Shown: positions 25,192 through 33,449 of the stretch, in pieces | Layout: each line of letters begins with the position of its first letter | Numbering within the stretch: position 1 is the stretch's first letter | Assembly (NCBI RefSeq): GCF_004340465.1 | Contig: NZ_SLVV01000008.1 | Location: 89,099-153,098, forward strand | DNA from: Mesobacillus foraminis | Lineage (GTDB): Bacteria > Bacillota > Bacilli > Bacillales > Cytobacillaceae | Direction of reading: 5' to 3' | Length of the DNA stretch: 64,000 nucleotides | Position numbers and translations under genes: made by a program | The notes under the pieces: model-generated | Seen by the model: only the letters and a program-made list of their open reading frames with translations | The model's database searches: none | What the model was told of the DNA's origin: nothing

Positions 25192-26211
25192 ATGAACGAT
25201 CGATATTCCCGCCAGACGCTTTTTCCTCCGATCGGAAAGCCAGGGCAGGAGAAAATCAGCTCCAAGCATGTAGTGATGATTGGTGCCGGTGCCCTTGGAT
25301 CCGGAAATGCCGAGGTCCTGGTACGAGCAGGAGTGGGCAGGCTGACCATTATTGACCGTGATTATGTGGAAGGCAGCAATCTGCAGCGCCAGCAGCTGTA
25401 CACAGAGGAAGATGTGGCGGAAAAACTTCCAAAAGCGGCCGCTGCGGAAAAAAGGCTGAAAGCCATCAATTCTGAGGTTGAAATCAGGGGGATCATCGGG
25501 GATGCGACGCCGGAAGTGCTTGCAGAGCTCGCGGAAGGAACCGATTTGATCATTGACTCCACCGATAATTTTGAAACCAGGATGGCCATCAATGATATTG
25601 CCCAGAAATATAAAATTCCCTGGATCTATGGAGCGTGTGTGGCCAGCTTTGGTATGAGTTTTACGATCATTCCGGGAGAAACTCCCTGCCTGAATTGCCT
25701 TCTCAAGACCATCCCGATTCAAGGGCTGACCTGCGATACAGGAGGAATCATTGGGCCCGCCGTGCAAATGGTCATTGCCCATCAGACAGCGGAGGCATTG
25801 AAGGTACTTGTTGAAGATTGGGAAGCGGTCCGGACGTCCTTCGTCAGCTTCGACCTCTGGCGCAACCAGTACAGCAGCATGAAAATGTCCCGTGCCAAAG
25901 ATCCGCACTGCCTTTCATGCGGGGACCACCCTGAATATCCTTATTTGAACGCCGATTATAGGGCCAAAACCACGATTCTTTGCGGCAGGGATACTGTCCA
26001 GATCAGACCTCCGCATCAGAGAGGCGTAAATCTGCAGGAAATGGCAGGCCGAATCAAGGCTCTTGGATATGATGTAAAAGGAAATCCCTATCTGATTTCC
26101 GCCGAGATGGGGCCAAACCGATTTGTCTTATTCCAGGATGGACGCGCCCTCATTCACGGAACGAAAGATACAGCTCAAGCGAAAAGCCTTTATAATCGCC
26201 TGTTAGGGTAA
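25192..26211 (+). CDS. moeB: MoeB/ThiF-type adenylyltransferase
   Basis: MoeB activates the MoaD C-terminus with ATP. The 339-residue E1-like enzyme starts R-Y-S-R-Q-T-L-F-P-P-I-G, then has the nucleotide motif GAGALGSGNAEVLVRAGVG, the DSTDNFETR loop, and two zinc-ligand pairs (C-L-N-C and C-L-S-C). An extra 85-residue C-terminal region is usual in Bacillus ThiF/MoeB proteins of this length. The gene context gives MoeB rather than ThiF. It closes the operon before a strong terminator. Confidence 0.92.
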   Translation: MNDRYSRQTLFPPIGKPGQEKISSKHVVMIGAGALGSGNAEVLVRAGVGRLTIIDRDYVEGSNLQRQQLYTEEDVAEKLPKAAAAEKRLKAINSEVEIRGIIGDATPEVLAELAEGTDLIIDSTDNFETRMAINDIAQKYKIPWIYGACVASFGMSFTIIPGETPCLNCLLKTIPIQGLTCDTGGIIGPAVQMVIAHQTAEALKVLVEDWEAVRTSFVSFDLWRNQYSSMKMSRAKDPHCLSCGDHPEYPYLNADYRAKTTILCGRDTVQIRPPHQRGVNLQEMAGRIKALGYDVKGNPYLISAEMGPNRFVLFQDGRALIHGTKDTAQAKSLYNRLLG

Positions 26212-26212
26212 A

Positions 26213-26248
26213 AAAATCCCCTCTGCCTGTGGCGGCAGAGGGGATTTT
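26213..26248. terminator. Strong bidirectional terminator after moeB
   Basis: A perfect 15-bp hairpin, AAAATCCCCTCTGCC (26213-26227) with 26234-26248, lies between the convergent ends of moeB and yflT. Confidence 0.93.
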
Positions 26249-26260
26249 CTGGGTTCCTTA

Positions 26261-26590
26261 CTAGTTCAGTTCGTTCGTGGCGACAAGGACGAGACGGCCT
26301 TTGTCGAGCTCAACCTCATACTGGTCTGCTTCCTGCTTGGATAATCCGAGTGATTCGAATTTGGAACGCAGCTCGTCTCCCCGGGATTTGAAAATATTGC
26401 CGATTGAGTCAAAGAGTCCCTGTTCCTTAATCCCCATATCACCTGTCTCGGTTGCCTCGGTCAAATGCTCGCTCCGATCCTGGCTGTGGGCAAAAATATA
26501 AATATTTTCTTTGGTGAATCCTTGTGTCTCCAGCAAATTAATTTGTTCTGTCGCCTGGACACCATTTTCTACTACATGTACTGTCAACAT
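26261..26590 (-). CDS. yflT: General stress protein YflT/GSP17M family
   Basis: This 109-residue cytoplasmic protein of the heat-induced general stress family (GSP17M) is recognised by Y-I-F-A-H-S-Q-D-R, the G-L-F-D-S-I-G-N segment and the acidic end E-V-E-L-D-K-G-R-L-V-L-V. B. subtilis yflT is in the SigB regulon. I checked the upstream bases and found no SigB promoter with acceptable spacing, so stress control is known for the family only. AAGGAGGAATTC precedes the ATG. The biochemical role is unknown. Confidence 0.82.
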   Translation of the reverse strand: MLTVHVVENGVQATEQINLLETQGFTKENIYIFAHSQDRSEHLTEATETGDMGIKEQGLFDSIGNIFKSRGDELRSKFESLGLSKQEADQYEVELDKGRLVLVATNELN

Positions 26591-26779
26591 TTAGAATTCC
26601 TCCTTCAGCTTACATCTGCATCTATATCCAAAGGAAATCCCTCATCTGAGGTTTCCTGTTATACTTTTATATAGCCTTGAAGCAGCGGGAATAAACATCT
26701 ATCTTTGTCCGTCAGGTGAGCGTTCCCTATAAGGATAAGGGGTAGTGTAATAGAAAAAAAGAATGGGAAGGATGATAAT

Positions 26780-27469
26780 GTGGATAGAGAGAACCTGAAT
26801 AACCACTGGGCGGGGCTCCTTAAAGAAGAAATGATGAAACCTTATTTTAGGGAGCTGGAGGAGTTTTTACAAAAGGAGTACGCAGAAAAGACGATTTATC
26901 CTAAGCAGGAGGATATTTTCAATGCTTTAAGATATACAGATTATGAGGATGTAAAAGTAGTTCTGCTTGGACAAGATCCTTACCATGGGCCGGGGCAGGC
27001 ACACGGGCTCAGCTTTTCAGTGAAACCAGGGGTGAAGATCCCGCCTTCCCTGAGAAATGTTTTTAAGGAGCTGAAGGCGGACCTTGGCTGTTCAATCCCG
27101 GATCATGGCTATCTCGTAAAATGGGCCGAGCAAGGAGTCCTGTTGTTAAATACGGTGCTCACCGTCCGGGAGGGGGAAGCAAACTCCCATAAAGGCAAGG
27201 GATGGGAAACCTTCACAGACAAAGTCATTTCCATTTTGAATGAACGTGAAAAGCCGGTTATTTTTCTGCTTTGGGGAAAGCCGGCACAATCTAAATTAAA
27301 ATTGATTGACAAAAACAGGCATCCCGTCATCACGTCTCCGCACCCAAGCCCATTGTCAGCAAGCCGGGGTTTCTTTGGCAGCAAGCCGTTTTCGCGGATC
27401 AATGAGTATCTTAAGAATCACGGGGAAGATGAAATAGATTGGCAGATTGAGAATCGGGAGGGCCAGTGA
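26780..27469 (+). CDS. ung: Uracil-DNA glycosylase
   Basis: Ung removes uracil from DNA to start base excision repair. The 229-residue family 1 enzyme has the catalytic water-activating motif [18 protein letters not shown] and the [15 protein letters not shown]-intercalation loop near the C-terminus. The start is GTG at 26780 with AAGGATGA upstream; no in-frame ATG fits. In B. subtilis ung is followed by ywdI-ywdK-gerQ, and the order is kept here. Confidence 0.95.
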   Translation: MDRENLNNHWAGLLKEEMMKPYFRELEEFLQKEYAEKTIYPKQEDIFNALRYTDYEDVKVVLLGQDPYHGPGQAHGLSFSVKPGVKIPPSLRNVFKELKADLGCSIPDHGYLVKWAEQGVLLLNTVLTVREGEANSHKGKGWETFTDKVISILNEREKPVIFLLWGKPAQSKLKLIDKNRHPVITSPHPSPLSASRGFFGSKPFSRINEYLKNHGEDEIDWQIENREGQ

Positions 27470-27500
27470 CCAGTTGGAAAGGCATGGAACTTCCTCGACA

Positions 27501-27516
27501 TGTTTCACGTGGAACA
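27501..27516. promoter_or_regulatory. parS centromere-like site (ParB/Spo0J binding)
   Basis: TGTTTCACGTGGAACA is, on the other strand, TGTTCCACGTGAAACA, the B. subtilis parS consensus with no mismatch. It lies in the intergenic space between ung and ywdI. ParB (Spo0J) would load here as a CTP-dependent clamp and recruit SMC for origin segregation. The gene order places the site on the origin-proximal left arm, where parS sites cluster in Bacillus. Confidence 0.92.
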
Positions 27517-27644
27517 GACAATAATGAAGCAGGGATGTCGCTTTTTAAAATAAACGGGCTAAATTCGAAAAAACAGATGAATTCATGTAAAATAAAAGCG
27601 AAATGACAGACAGAGGAATTTCAGTATTAAAGTGTGGTGAGCAT

Positions 27645-27968
27645 ATGAGTATATCTCTTCAAAAGCTGCTGGCAAAGATGGATGCCGAACTGAAGGAGGC
27701 AAAGAGTGCCGGCACAGAGTCTGTTCTCAGAGAGAGGATTCACTCTCTCAAGACTCTTTGTGAATTAGTGCTGGATGAGCCGCAAAAAGCAGAAGAAAGA
27801 AGGTTTTCCGGAAGTGTGAACCCTGGGCTGCAGGCACCGGCTCCTCAAGTTCAGCCTCTCCAGGTGCCATTTCAGCCTCAGCAGCCTCCGGCGGCTTCCA
27901 TGCCGGTACAGACAAAACGGCTGGAAATGGAAGATGACGCAAATGGGGAGTCACTGTTTGATTTTTAG
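27645..27968 (+). CDS. ywdI: YwdI family protein
   Basis: This is a 107-residue cytoplasmic protein of the YwdI (DUF5327) family, identified by its N-terminal helical part (S-L-Q-K-L-L-A-K-M-D-A-E-L) and its place between ung and ywdK. The middle is rich in proline and glutamine (PQVQPLQVPFQPQQPP), probably disordered, and the tail is acidic (G-E-S-L-F-D-F). GTGGTGAG precedes the ATG at 27645; a longer frame from 27603 lacks support. Function unknown. Confidence 0.82.
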   Translation: MSISLQKLLAKMDAELKEAKSAGTESVLRERIHSLKTLCELVLDEPQKAEERRFSGSVNPGLQAPAPQVQPLQVPFQPQQPPAASMPVQTKRLEMEDDANGESLFDF

Positions 27969-28009
27969 AACCATTACTGATGGGCATTTTTAAAAGGGAG
28001 AGGAACAAA

Positions 28010-28381
28010 ATGAAACTATTTATTATTATCGGTGCCATCAATGCCTTTCTTTCTGTCGCATTGGGGGCATTCGGGGCTCATGGTCTGGAAGGAAGAGTGG
28101 AGCCAAAATATCTGGAAACATGGAAAACGGGAGTGACTTACCAGATGTTTCACGCTACCGGGCTTCTCCTGATCGGCATTCTGCTGGGAAGGCTTCCGGC
28201 TACAGCTTTGTTAAATTGGTCGGGCTGGCTTATGCTGATTGGCATTATTCTGTTTTCAGGCAGCCTGTACGTCCTGACTCTGACAAAAATCAGTGTTCTT
28301 GGTGCCATTACGCCACTTGGCGGCGTTTCATTTCTCGCAGCCTGGATATTGCTGATCATTGCAGCAGTAAAATATCTATAA
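28010..28381 (+). CDS. ywdK: DUF423 membrane protein YwdK
   Basis: The product is a 123-residue membrane protein with four predicted helices, of the DUF423 family. The start A-L-G-A-F-G-A-H-G-L and the A-T-G-L-L-L-I-G and T-P-L-G-G segments are typical. The ATG at 28010 follows GGGAGAGG. It lies 41 bases after ywdI and probably shares its transcript, which ends at the strong terminator just behind the gene. No function is established. Confidence 0.88.
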   Translation: MKLFIIIGAINAFLSVALGAFGAHGLEGRVEPKYLETWKTGVTYQMFHATGLLLIGILLGRLPATALLNWSGWLMLIGIILFSGSLYVLTLTKISVLGAITPLGGVSFLAAWILLIIAAVKYL

Positions 28382-28418
28382 AAATGGAGCCCTGCTATTG
28401 GTACAGGGCTCCATTTTT
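28381..28418 (+). terminator. Rho-independent terminator of ywdI-ywdK
   Basis: AAAATGGAGCCCTG pairs with CAGGGCTCCATTTT and is followed by further T. It starts directly at the ywdK stop. Confidence 0.92.
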
Positions 28419-28499
28419 TAATTGCCGCGAATCAGCATCCCTTTTTGGGAACTTTTACTACGGGGTTGTAATCTCTGAAATGATGTTCCCAAGTCCACA

Positions 28500-28526
28500 A
28501 AAAAAGCGGCATGGCCGCTTTTTCTA
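28500..28526 (-). terminator. Rho-independent terminator of gerQ
   Basis: A short perfect hairpin, AAAAAGCGGC with GCCGCTTTTT (28502-28511 and 28515-28524, 3-base loop), has a T tract on the minus strand, after the gerQ stop. Confidence 0.85.
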
Positions 28527-28536
28527 TGATAATGTC

Positions 28537-29106
28537 CTATCTTGGCGGGTAGCTTGCCAGGCCTGCTCCCGCTCCGCCTGCAAATGGATAGTCATACTCA
28601 ATTTCTTCTTCAAATGTCACATAATCCAGGTACACCATCAGCAGCAAATAACGCATGCCTGTCTGTGGATCGCTAAGAATCAAATGGTCCCTTCCGGCCG
28701 CCTCAATAATTCCTTTAAAGACTTTTGAATTCCATTCTCTGCTGCCTTCAAAGCTCATATAAACGGTGACCAGCTTCCCTTTATTAAGTCTGAGTATATT
28801 TTCTACATAGGATTCTTCGGATGGAAGCATTCCCGGCACTTCAACACCCTGATAGCCGCCAGTTCCACCCATGCCGCCGGGCATACCACCCATCATGCCA
28901 CCCATGCCGCCGCTCATGCCACCAATGCCGCCGTTCATGCCGCCCATCTGCTGAGATGTATCCTGGCCGCCTCCCTGGCTGTATGGATAGCCCATTTGAG
29001 AGCCGCTATATCCTCCCGGCGGCTGCTGCTGCTGACCGGCAGCATATGGCATATAGGCTTGCGGATAGGTCCGATAATTGTAGTAAGGATAGTTTGATTG
29101 ACTCAT
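28537..29106 (-). CDS. gerQ: Spore coat protein GerQ
   Basis: GerQ is an inner-coat protein needed to place the cortex-lytic enzyme CwlJ and is crosslinked by the transglutaminase Tgl. The 189-residue protein has a Tyr/Pro/Gln-rich start, a low-complexity stretch at about residues 50-82 made of repeated M-G-G, and the conserved C-terminal domain (L-P-S-E-E-S-Y-V-E-N-I-L-R-L-N-K-G-K, then L-I-L-S-D-P-Q-T-G). The glycine/methionine repeat looks expanded compared with what I recall of B. subtilis GerQ. AGGAGGG precedes the ATG. SigE control is known in B. subtilis; I could not fix a promoter. Confidence 0.93.
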   Translation of the reverse strand: MSQSNYPYYNYRTYPQAYMPYAAGQQQQPPGGYSGSQMGYPYSQGGGQDTSQQMGGMNGGIGGMSGGMGGMMGGMPGGMGGTGGYQGVEVPGMLPSEESYVENILRLNKGKLVTVYMSFEGSREWNSKVFKGIIEAAGRDHLILSDPQTGMRYLLLMVYLDYVTFEEEIEYDYPFAGGAGAGLASYPPR

Positions 29107-29257
29107 TTTTTTCCCTCCTAAAAGAAATAGTAAAGACTTTCGGGCAAGCTAAAATCTGTCCCGAGAAGAGGAAGTCTAACTAGTTCATTCTTATGAGGGA
29201 TGAAAAGATTTATGACAAAAAGAAAAGCTGGTCTCCTGTCCACTGTTATCCCGTACA

Positions 29258-29288
29258 ATAAAAAACACCCGGCATCTTTACCGGGTGT
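29258..29288 (-). terminator. Rho-independent terminator of hemQ
   Basis: ACACCCGG (29265-29272) and CCGGGTGT (29281-29288) form the stem, with a six-T tract on the minus strand. Confidence 0.88.
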
Positions 29289-29301
29289 GAAAGGGAAGAG
29301 A

Positions 29302-30048
29302 TTAATTCACATGTAGGAACGCAGATACGCTGTCCTCAGAAAGGAGATTACCTACAAAGAACGAGCCAAACTCGCCATAACGTGCGCTGACTTCGTCAAA
29401 ACGCATTTCATAGACTAGCTTTTTGAATTGAAGAACATCGTCGGCAAACAAGGTAACTCCCCATTCATAATCATCAAAGCCGACAGAACCAGTAATGATC
29501 TGCTTCACTTTTCCTGCGTATTGGCGGCCAATCATACCATGGCTGTACATCAGCTTCTTGCGGTCTTCCATCGGAAGCATGTACCAATTGTCATTGCCCT
29601 GGCGGCGCTTGTCCATAGGATAGAAACAAACGTGGTTTGATTTTGGAAGCTTCGGATAAAGCCGTGCACGGACATGAGGATTCTGGTATGGATCTTCTCC
29701 ATCCGACAGATAATTGCTCAGCTCCACAACGGAAACATAGGAATGAGCCGGAACTGTAAATTCAGCCAGCTTTGTCTTGTTGAACTCCGTTTCAATCTCA
29801 TTCAGTTCCTGCATGGTAGGGCGGAGGATCATCATCATAAAATCGGCCTTTTGTCCGACGATTGTATAAAGGGCATGGCTGCCTTTGTCCTCATTCTGTG
29901 TGCTGTCCCACTTCTCCAGAAGTCCAAGGAATTCATGGATGGCCGCCTGGCGTTCGTCGCTAGGGAGCATTTTCCATGTAGTCCAGTCCACTGTGCGGAA
30001 ATCATGCAAACAATACCAGCCATCAAGTGTTTTTGCTGCTTCGCTCAT
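29302..30048 (-). CDS. hemQ: Coproheme decarboxylase HemQ (chlorite dismutase-like)
   Basis: HemQ carries out the last step of the coproporphyrin-dependent heme pathway of Gram-positive bacteria, the peroxide-driven decarboxylation of coproheme III to heme b. The 248-residue protein shows the family features: a D-N-W-Y-M-L-P motif with the reactive tyrosine, the proximal heme histidine in [15 protein letters not shown], and the conserved [18 protein letters not shown]. It lacks the distal arginine context of true chlorite dismutases. Locus position next to pta matches B. subtilis ywfI (hemQ). Confidence 0.95.
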   Translation of the reverse strand: MSEAAKTLDGWYCLHDFRTVDWTTWKMLPSDERQAAIHEFLGLLEKWDSTQNEDKGSHALYTIVGQKADFMMMILRPTMQELNEIETEFNKTKLAEFTVPAHSYVSVVELSNYLSDGEDPYQNPHVRARLYPKLPKSNHVCFYPMDKRRQGNDNWYMLPMEDRKKLMYSHGMIGRQYAGKVKQIITGSVGFDDYEWGVTLFADDVLQFKKLVYEMRFDEVSARYGEFGSFFVGNLLSEDSVSAFLHVN

Positions 30049-30243
30049 TTATCTCACTCCTATACATTCATAAACATCACCACAACTATACCATAGTTTC
30101 TCCATCCATCATGAGTCTAAAACTTCGGAGGGGACATTCTTGTTTAGGCTGAGAGGAAAAAGGATATTTTGTTAAAGGAATGCAGATATTATGTTCGACG
30201 GAGCTTTATTTTTATAAATATTTAAAAAACAAAGACTTTTCAT

Positions 30244-30258
30244 CTGTAAACGCCAACA
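30244..30258 (+). promoter_or_regulatory. Candidate cre (CcpA) site upstream of pta
   Basis: CTGTAAACGCCAACA fits the cre pattern TGnAAnCGnnnnCA. It is centred roughly 45 bases before the expected pta transcription start. B. subtilis pta is activated by CcpA from an upstream cre, so activation is inferred here too. Confidence 0.6.
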
Positions 30259-30261
30259 ATC

Positions 30262-30289
30262 TTGTGTTTTGTGCCTGGTAAAGTATGCT
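30262..30289 (+). promoter_or_regulatory. Candidate SigA promoter of pta
   Basis: A -35-like TTGTGT (30262-30267) and a -10-like TATGCT (30284-30289) stand 16 bases apart, 30 bases before the pta start codon. Confidence 0.55.
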
Positions 30290-30319
30290 AAAGATATAGA
30301 GTCTTAAGGAGGATCAATT

Positions 30320-31297
30320 ATGAGTGATTTATTTACAAGCCTTAAAGAAAAAGTGAGCGGACAGAACTTGCGAATCGTTTTCCCGGAAGGACTGGATGAG
30401 CGGATTCTCTCAGCAGCTAGCCGTCTTGCAGCAGATGGAGTGCTGACTCCGATTTTAATCGGGAATATCGAGGAAATTCAGGCAAAAGCAAGCAGCATGG
30501 ACGTAGCGCTTGATGCAGTTGAAATCTATGATCCGAAAAATTTTGCGATGATGGACGAGCTGGTCGCTTCTTTCGTTGAAAGACGAAAAGGCAAAGCAAC
30601 CGAGGAGCAGGCACGCCAGGCCCTTCTAGATGAAAACTACTTTGGCACCATGCTTGTTTATGCAAACCGTGCCGATGGTCTGGTAAGCGGTGCAGCACAT
30701 TCAACAGCTGATACGGTAAGACCAGCACTGCAAATCATCAAAACAAAGGAAGGCGTTCGCAAAACTTCCGGAGTTTTCATTATGGTAAGGGAAGATGAGA
30801 AGTACGTGTTTGCCGACTGTGCCATCAATATTGCCCCAGACAGCCAGGATTTGGCGGAAATTGCAATCGAGGGTGCGAAGACGGCAAGAATGTTCGATAT
30901 CGAGCCTCGCGTTGCCATGCTTAGCTTCTCAACCAAGGGATCTGCTGTTTCCCCGGAAACAGAAAGAGTATCCAAGGCTGTTGAAGAAGCAAAGCTGCGT
31001 GACCCGCTTCTTGTCATTGACGGAGAATTCCAGTTTGATGCAGCATTCGTTCCATCCGTAGCACAGAAGAAAGCTCCAGATTCCCCGCTTCAGGGCGATG
31101 CAAACGTATTTGTATTCCCAAGTCTTGAAGCCGGAAACATTGGCTATAAAATTGCTCAGCGTCTTGGAAACTTTGAGGCTGTCGGACCAATCCTGCAAGG
31201 CCTTAACGCCCCGGTGAATGATCTGTCCCGCGGCTGCGACGAAGAAGACGTTTATAAGCTTGCATTGATAACAGCGGCGCAGGCACTGACAAAATAA
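30320..31297 (+). CDS. pta: Phosphate acetyltransferase
   Basis: Pta interconverts acetyl-CoA and acetyl phosphate in overflow metabolism, with acetate kinase as partner. The 325-residue protein is the short, single-domain form usual in Bacillus. Motifs include R-I-V-F-P-E-G-L-D-E-R, the DGLVSGAAHSTADTVRPALQ active-site loop, and S-F-S-T-K-G-S-A near residue 205. TTAAGGAGGATC precedes the ATG. A cre-like site and promoter lie upstream and a terminator directly after, so it is its own unit. Confidence 0.95.
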   Translation: MSDLFTSLKEKVSGQNLRIVFPEGLDERILSAASRLAADGVLTPILIGNIEEIQAKASSMDVALDAVEIYDPKNFAMMDELVASFVERRKGKATEEQARQALLDENYFGTMLVYANRADGLVSGAAHSTADTVRPALQIIKTKEGVRKTSGVFIMVREDEKYVFADCAINIAPDSQDLAEIAIEGAKTARMFDIEPRVAMLSFSTKGSAVSPETERVSKAVEEAKLRDPLLVIDGEFQFDAAFVPSVAQKKAPDSPLQGDANVFVFPSLEAGNIGYKIAQRLGNFEAVGPILQGLNAPVNDLSRGCDEEDVYKLALITAAQALTK

Positions 31298-31306
31298 GAT
31301 ACGCAG

Positions 31307-31340
31307 AACAGCGTCCTAAATAATGGGGCGCTGTTTTTTT
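31307..31340 (+). terminator. Rho-independent terminator of pta
   Basis: AACAGCG with CGCTGTT forms the base of a stem (inner part imperfect), followed by seven T. Confidence 0.8.
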
Positions 31341-31619
31341 ATGGGGGAAAATGTCTGTATTAGGTGGGGGGCTGAAGGCCAGCTTTTTCTCCAGCGATAT
31401 AGGTATGCTCCAGCATAAGCTCATTTTTCTTCCGGATAAAGCGAGTTTTCTCACGCATAAATGAACTTCCGCGAATATTAATTAAGTGTCTGGTTAAGAG
31501 CCGGATTGGATGCATGCCCAGATGGAATTTTTAATAACAGGAATGGTAATGAAAATGTGCCTTCTCCATTACAAAAGGGATGTATGCAGGAGAAGTCCGC
31601 AAACCAACAGCGATTAGCT

Positions 31620-32335
31620 ATTAGGGAGATGGTAGGTTAGGAGGGTACTACAAGCCCTCGTGCGTTCAAATAAGCGGGAAGAAGTAACTTAGGGGAGTTC
31701 TACGAGCCCACGGGCGGTGAAACAAGAGTGAGAAGGTAAGGTAGGAGAGTTCTACAAGCCATCGTGCAATCAAATAAGAGGGAGAAGGTCACGTAGAAGG
31801 GTTCTACAAGCCCATGGGCAATCAAATAAGGGGGAGAAGGTAAGATAGAAGGTTCCTACGAGCCCGCGGGTGTTCAAATAAGAGGGAGAAGGTCACGTAG
31901 AAGAGTTCTACGAGCCCTTGGGCAATCAAATAAGAGGGAGAAGGTCACGTAGAAGGGTTCTACAAGCCCACGGGCAATCAAATAAGGGGGAGAAGGTCAC
32001 GTAGAAGGGTTCTACGAGCCCATGGGCAATCAAATAAGGAGGAAAAGGTAAGATAGAAGGTTCCTACGAGCCCGCGGGTGTTCAAATAAGAGGGAGAAGG
32101 TCACGTAGAAGAGTTCTACGAGCCCTTGGGCAATCAAACAAGAGAGAGAAGGTCACGTAGAAGGATTCTACAAGCCCATGGGCAATCAAATAAGAGAGAG
32201 AAGGTCACGTAGAAGGGTTCTACAAGCCCATGGGCAATCAAATAAGGGGGAGAAGGTCACGTAGAAGGGTTCTACAAGCCCATGGGCAATCAAATAAGGG
32301 GGAGAAGGTAACCAAGAAAGGTTTTACGAAGCCCG
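31620..32335. repeat. Minisatellite: fourteen 52-bp tandem units, each with two palindromes
   Basis: The CTAC core recurs at 31648, 31700, 31752, 31804, 31856, 31908, 31960, 32012, 32064, 32116, 32168, 32220 and 32272, with a last degenerate unit at 32324. Every step is exactly 52 bases. A typical unit has a hairpin GTAGAAGGGTTCTAC, then a palindrome of the GCCCATGGGC type, then CAATCAAATAAG and a GGGGGAGAAGG purine run. Units at both ends are diverged and those in the middle homogenised. Since 52 is not a multiple of 3 and units carry stop codons, the array is non-coding. The flanks (31341-31619 and 32336-32454) hold nothing I can name. The function is unknown. Confidence 0.97.
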
Positions 32336-32497
32336 TCCCCCGGGGCTGCCAGCAAAAGCCCGGGCTGCCCTGCATCCATGCGCAAATAATCCTAACTCTC
32401 GATTCCCCATTCCGCACCCAGCCTGCCCCTTTATATAAAGGTCCCCCAATATGCTATAATACCGTGGTAAATGTTATTTTAAAGGAGTATTTGACAT

Positions 32498-33337
32498 ATG
32501 GATGAGGCGCTGAAATTATTAAGTCAGGATACGTGGAGGCTGCTGGATCAGTCTGCCATTGGGCCGCATTTTCATGCTCTGCAGTCGTTTGCGACGGATG
32601 ATACGCTTTGCGCTTCGGTTGGCTCAGGGGATTCCCCCGCCGCTGCGAGGGCCTGGGTTCATCACAATACGGTGGTGCTGGGCATCCAGGATACAAAGCT
32701 GCCATACTTGCAGCGGGGCCTGGATTACTTAGAACAAAAAGGATTTCAATACATTGTCAGGAATTCCGGCGGACTGGCTGTTGTCCTGGATGAAGGAGTG
32801 CTCAATCTTACGCTGGTTCTGCCAGAGTCGGAAAAGGGCATTGACATCAATCGTGGATATGATGCCATGTGGCTGATGATTCAAGATATGTTTGGAGATT
32901 TGGATCTGGAAATTGATGCAAGAGAAATTGTCGGATCTTATTGCCCCGGAAGCTATGACTTAAGCATCGGGGGAAAGAAGTTTGCCGGTATCTCGCAGCG
33001 CCGCCTGAAAAAAGGGGTAGCGGTCCAGATCTATCTTTGTGTAACGGGAAGCGGCAGCGAACGTGCTGAAATGATCAGGGAATTTTATCGCCGGGCCAAA
33101 GACGGGGAAGAGACCAAGTTTCAGTATCCTGATATCAGGCCCGAGGTGATGTCGTCTCTCTCGGAGCTCCTTGGAATGCCTATTACCGTTCAGGATGTGA
33201 TGCTCCGTTTCCTTACCTTTTTAAGCAAGAACAGCTCTCATATTGCCTCAGGGCAGTTAACCCCGAAGGAATTCGAGCTGTTCAGTCAATATTATGAGCG
33301 GGTCATCGAACGAAACAGCCGGTTTCTGGACCAATAA
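32498..33337 (+). CDS. lipL: Octanoyl-[GcvH]:protein N-octanoyltransferase LipL
   Basis: LipL moves octanoyl groups from GcvH to the E2 subunits of 2-oxoacid dehydrogenases in the Bacillus lipoate pathway. The 279-residue protein has the biotin/lipoate ligase-like fold, with the catalytic cysteine near residue 149 in [23 protein letters not shown]. This pattern separates LipL/LipM from ligases. AAAGGAGTATTTGAC precedes the ATG. A TATAAT at 32455-32460 is a likely -10, but the -35 region is poor. In B. subtilis the gene (ywfL) is likewise beside pta. Confidence 0.93.
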   Translation: MDEALKLLSQDTWRLLDQSAIGPHFHALQSFATDDTLCASVGSGDSPAAARAWVHHNTVVLGIQDTKLPYLQRGLDYLEQKGFQYIVRNSGGLAVVLDEGVLNLTLVLPESEKGIDINRGYDAMWLMIQDMFGDLDLEIDAREIVGSYCPGSYDLSIGGKKFAGISQRRLKKGVAVQIYLCVTGSGSERAEMIREFYRRAKDGEETKFQYPDIRPEVMSSLSELLGMPITVQDVMLRFLTFLSKNSSHIASGQLTPKEFELFSQYYERVIERNSRFLDQ

Positions 33338-33345
33338 CTCCTCTC

Positions 33346-33387
33346 ATAAAAAAACAAGCCGTAAAACCTCGGGGGTAATACGGCTTG
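33346..33387 (-). terminator. Terminator of rsfA (also behind lipL)
   Basis: CAAGCCGTA (33355-33363) and TACGGCTTG (33379-33387) form a perfect stem. On the minus strand it is followed by a seven-T tract. It lies between the convergent ends of lipL and rsfA. Confidence 0.85.
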
Positions 33388-33449
33388 CCTTGTTAAGGGG
33401 ATAGGGCGCTTTAGGTCTTGCGCTAATTTGCTAATTAACTAGAGAAAGG

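Noticed and set aside
26591-26720. SigB promoter for yflT
   Set aside because: GTATAA and GGGATT elements can be found, but they are 17 bases apart against the 12-15 expected.
31203-31454. Minus-strand open frame over the end of pta
   Set aside because: It overlaps the pta coding end and its terminator, has no start signal and resembles no family.
31620-32335. CRISPR array
   Set aside because: Units are directly adjacent with no unique spacers between conserved repeats, and no cas genes are near. It is a tandem repeat.
32230-32505. Open frame of 91 codons running from the 52-bp repeats towards lipL
   Set aside because: It starts inside the repeat array and its codons are repeat units read in a shifting frame. 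There is no ribosome binding site and it overlaps the lipL start.
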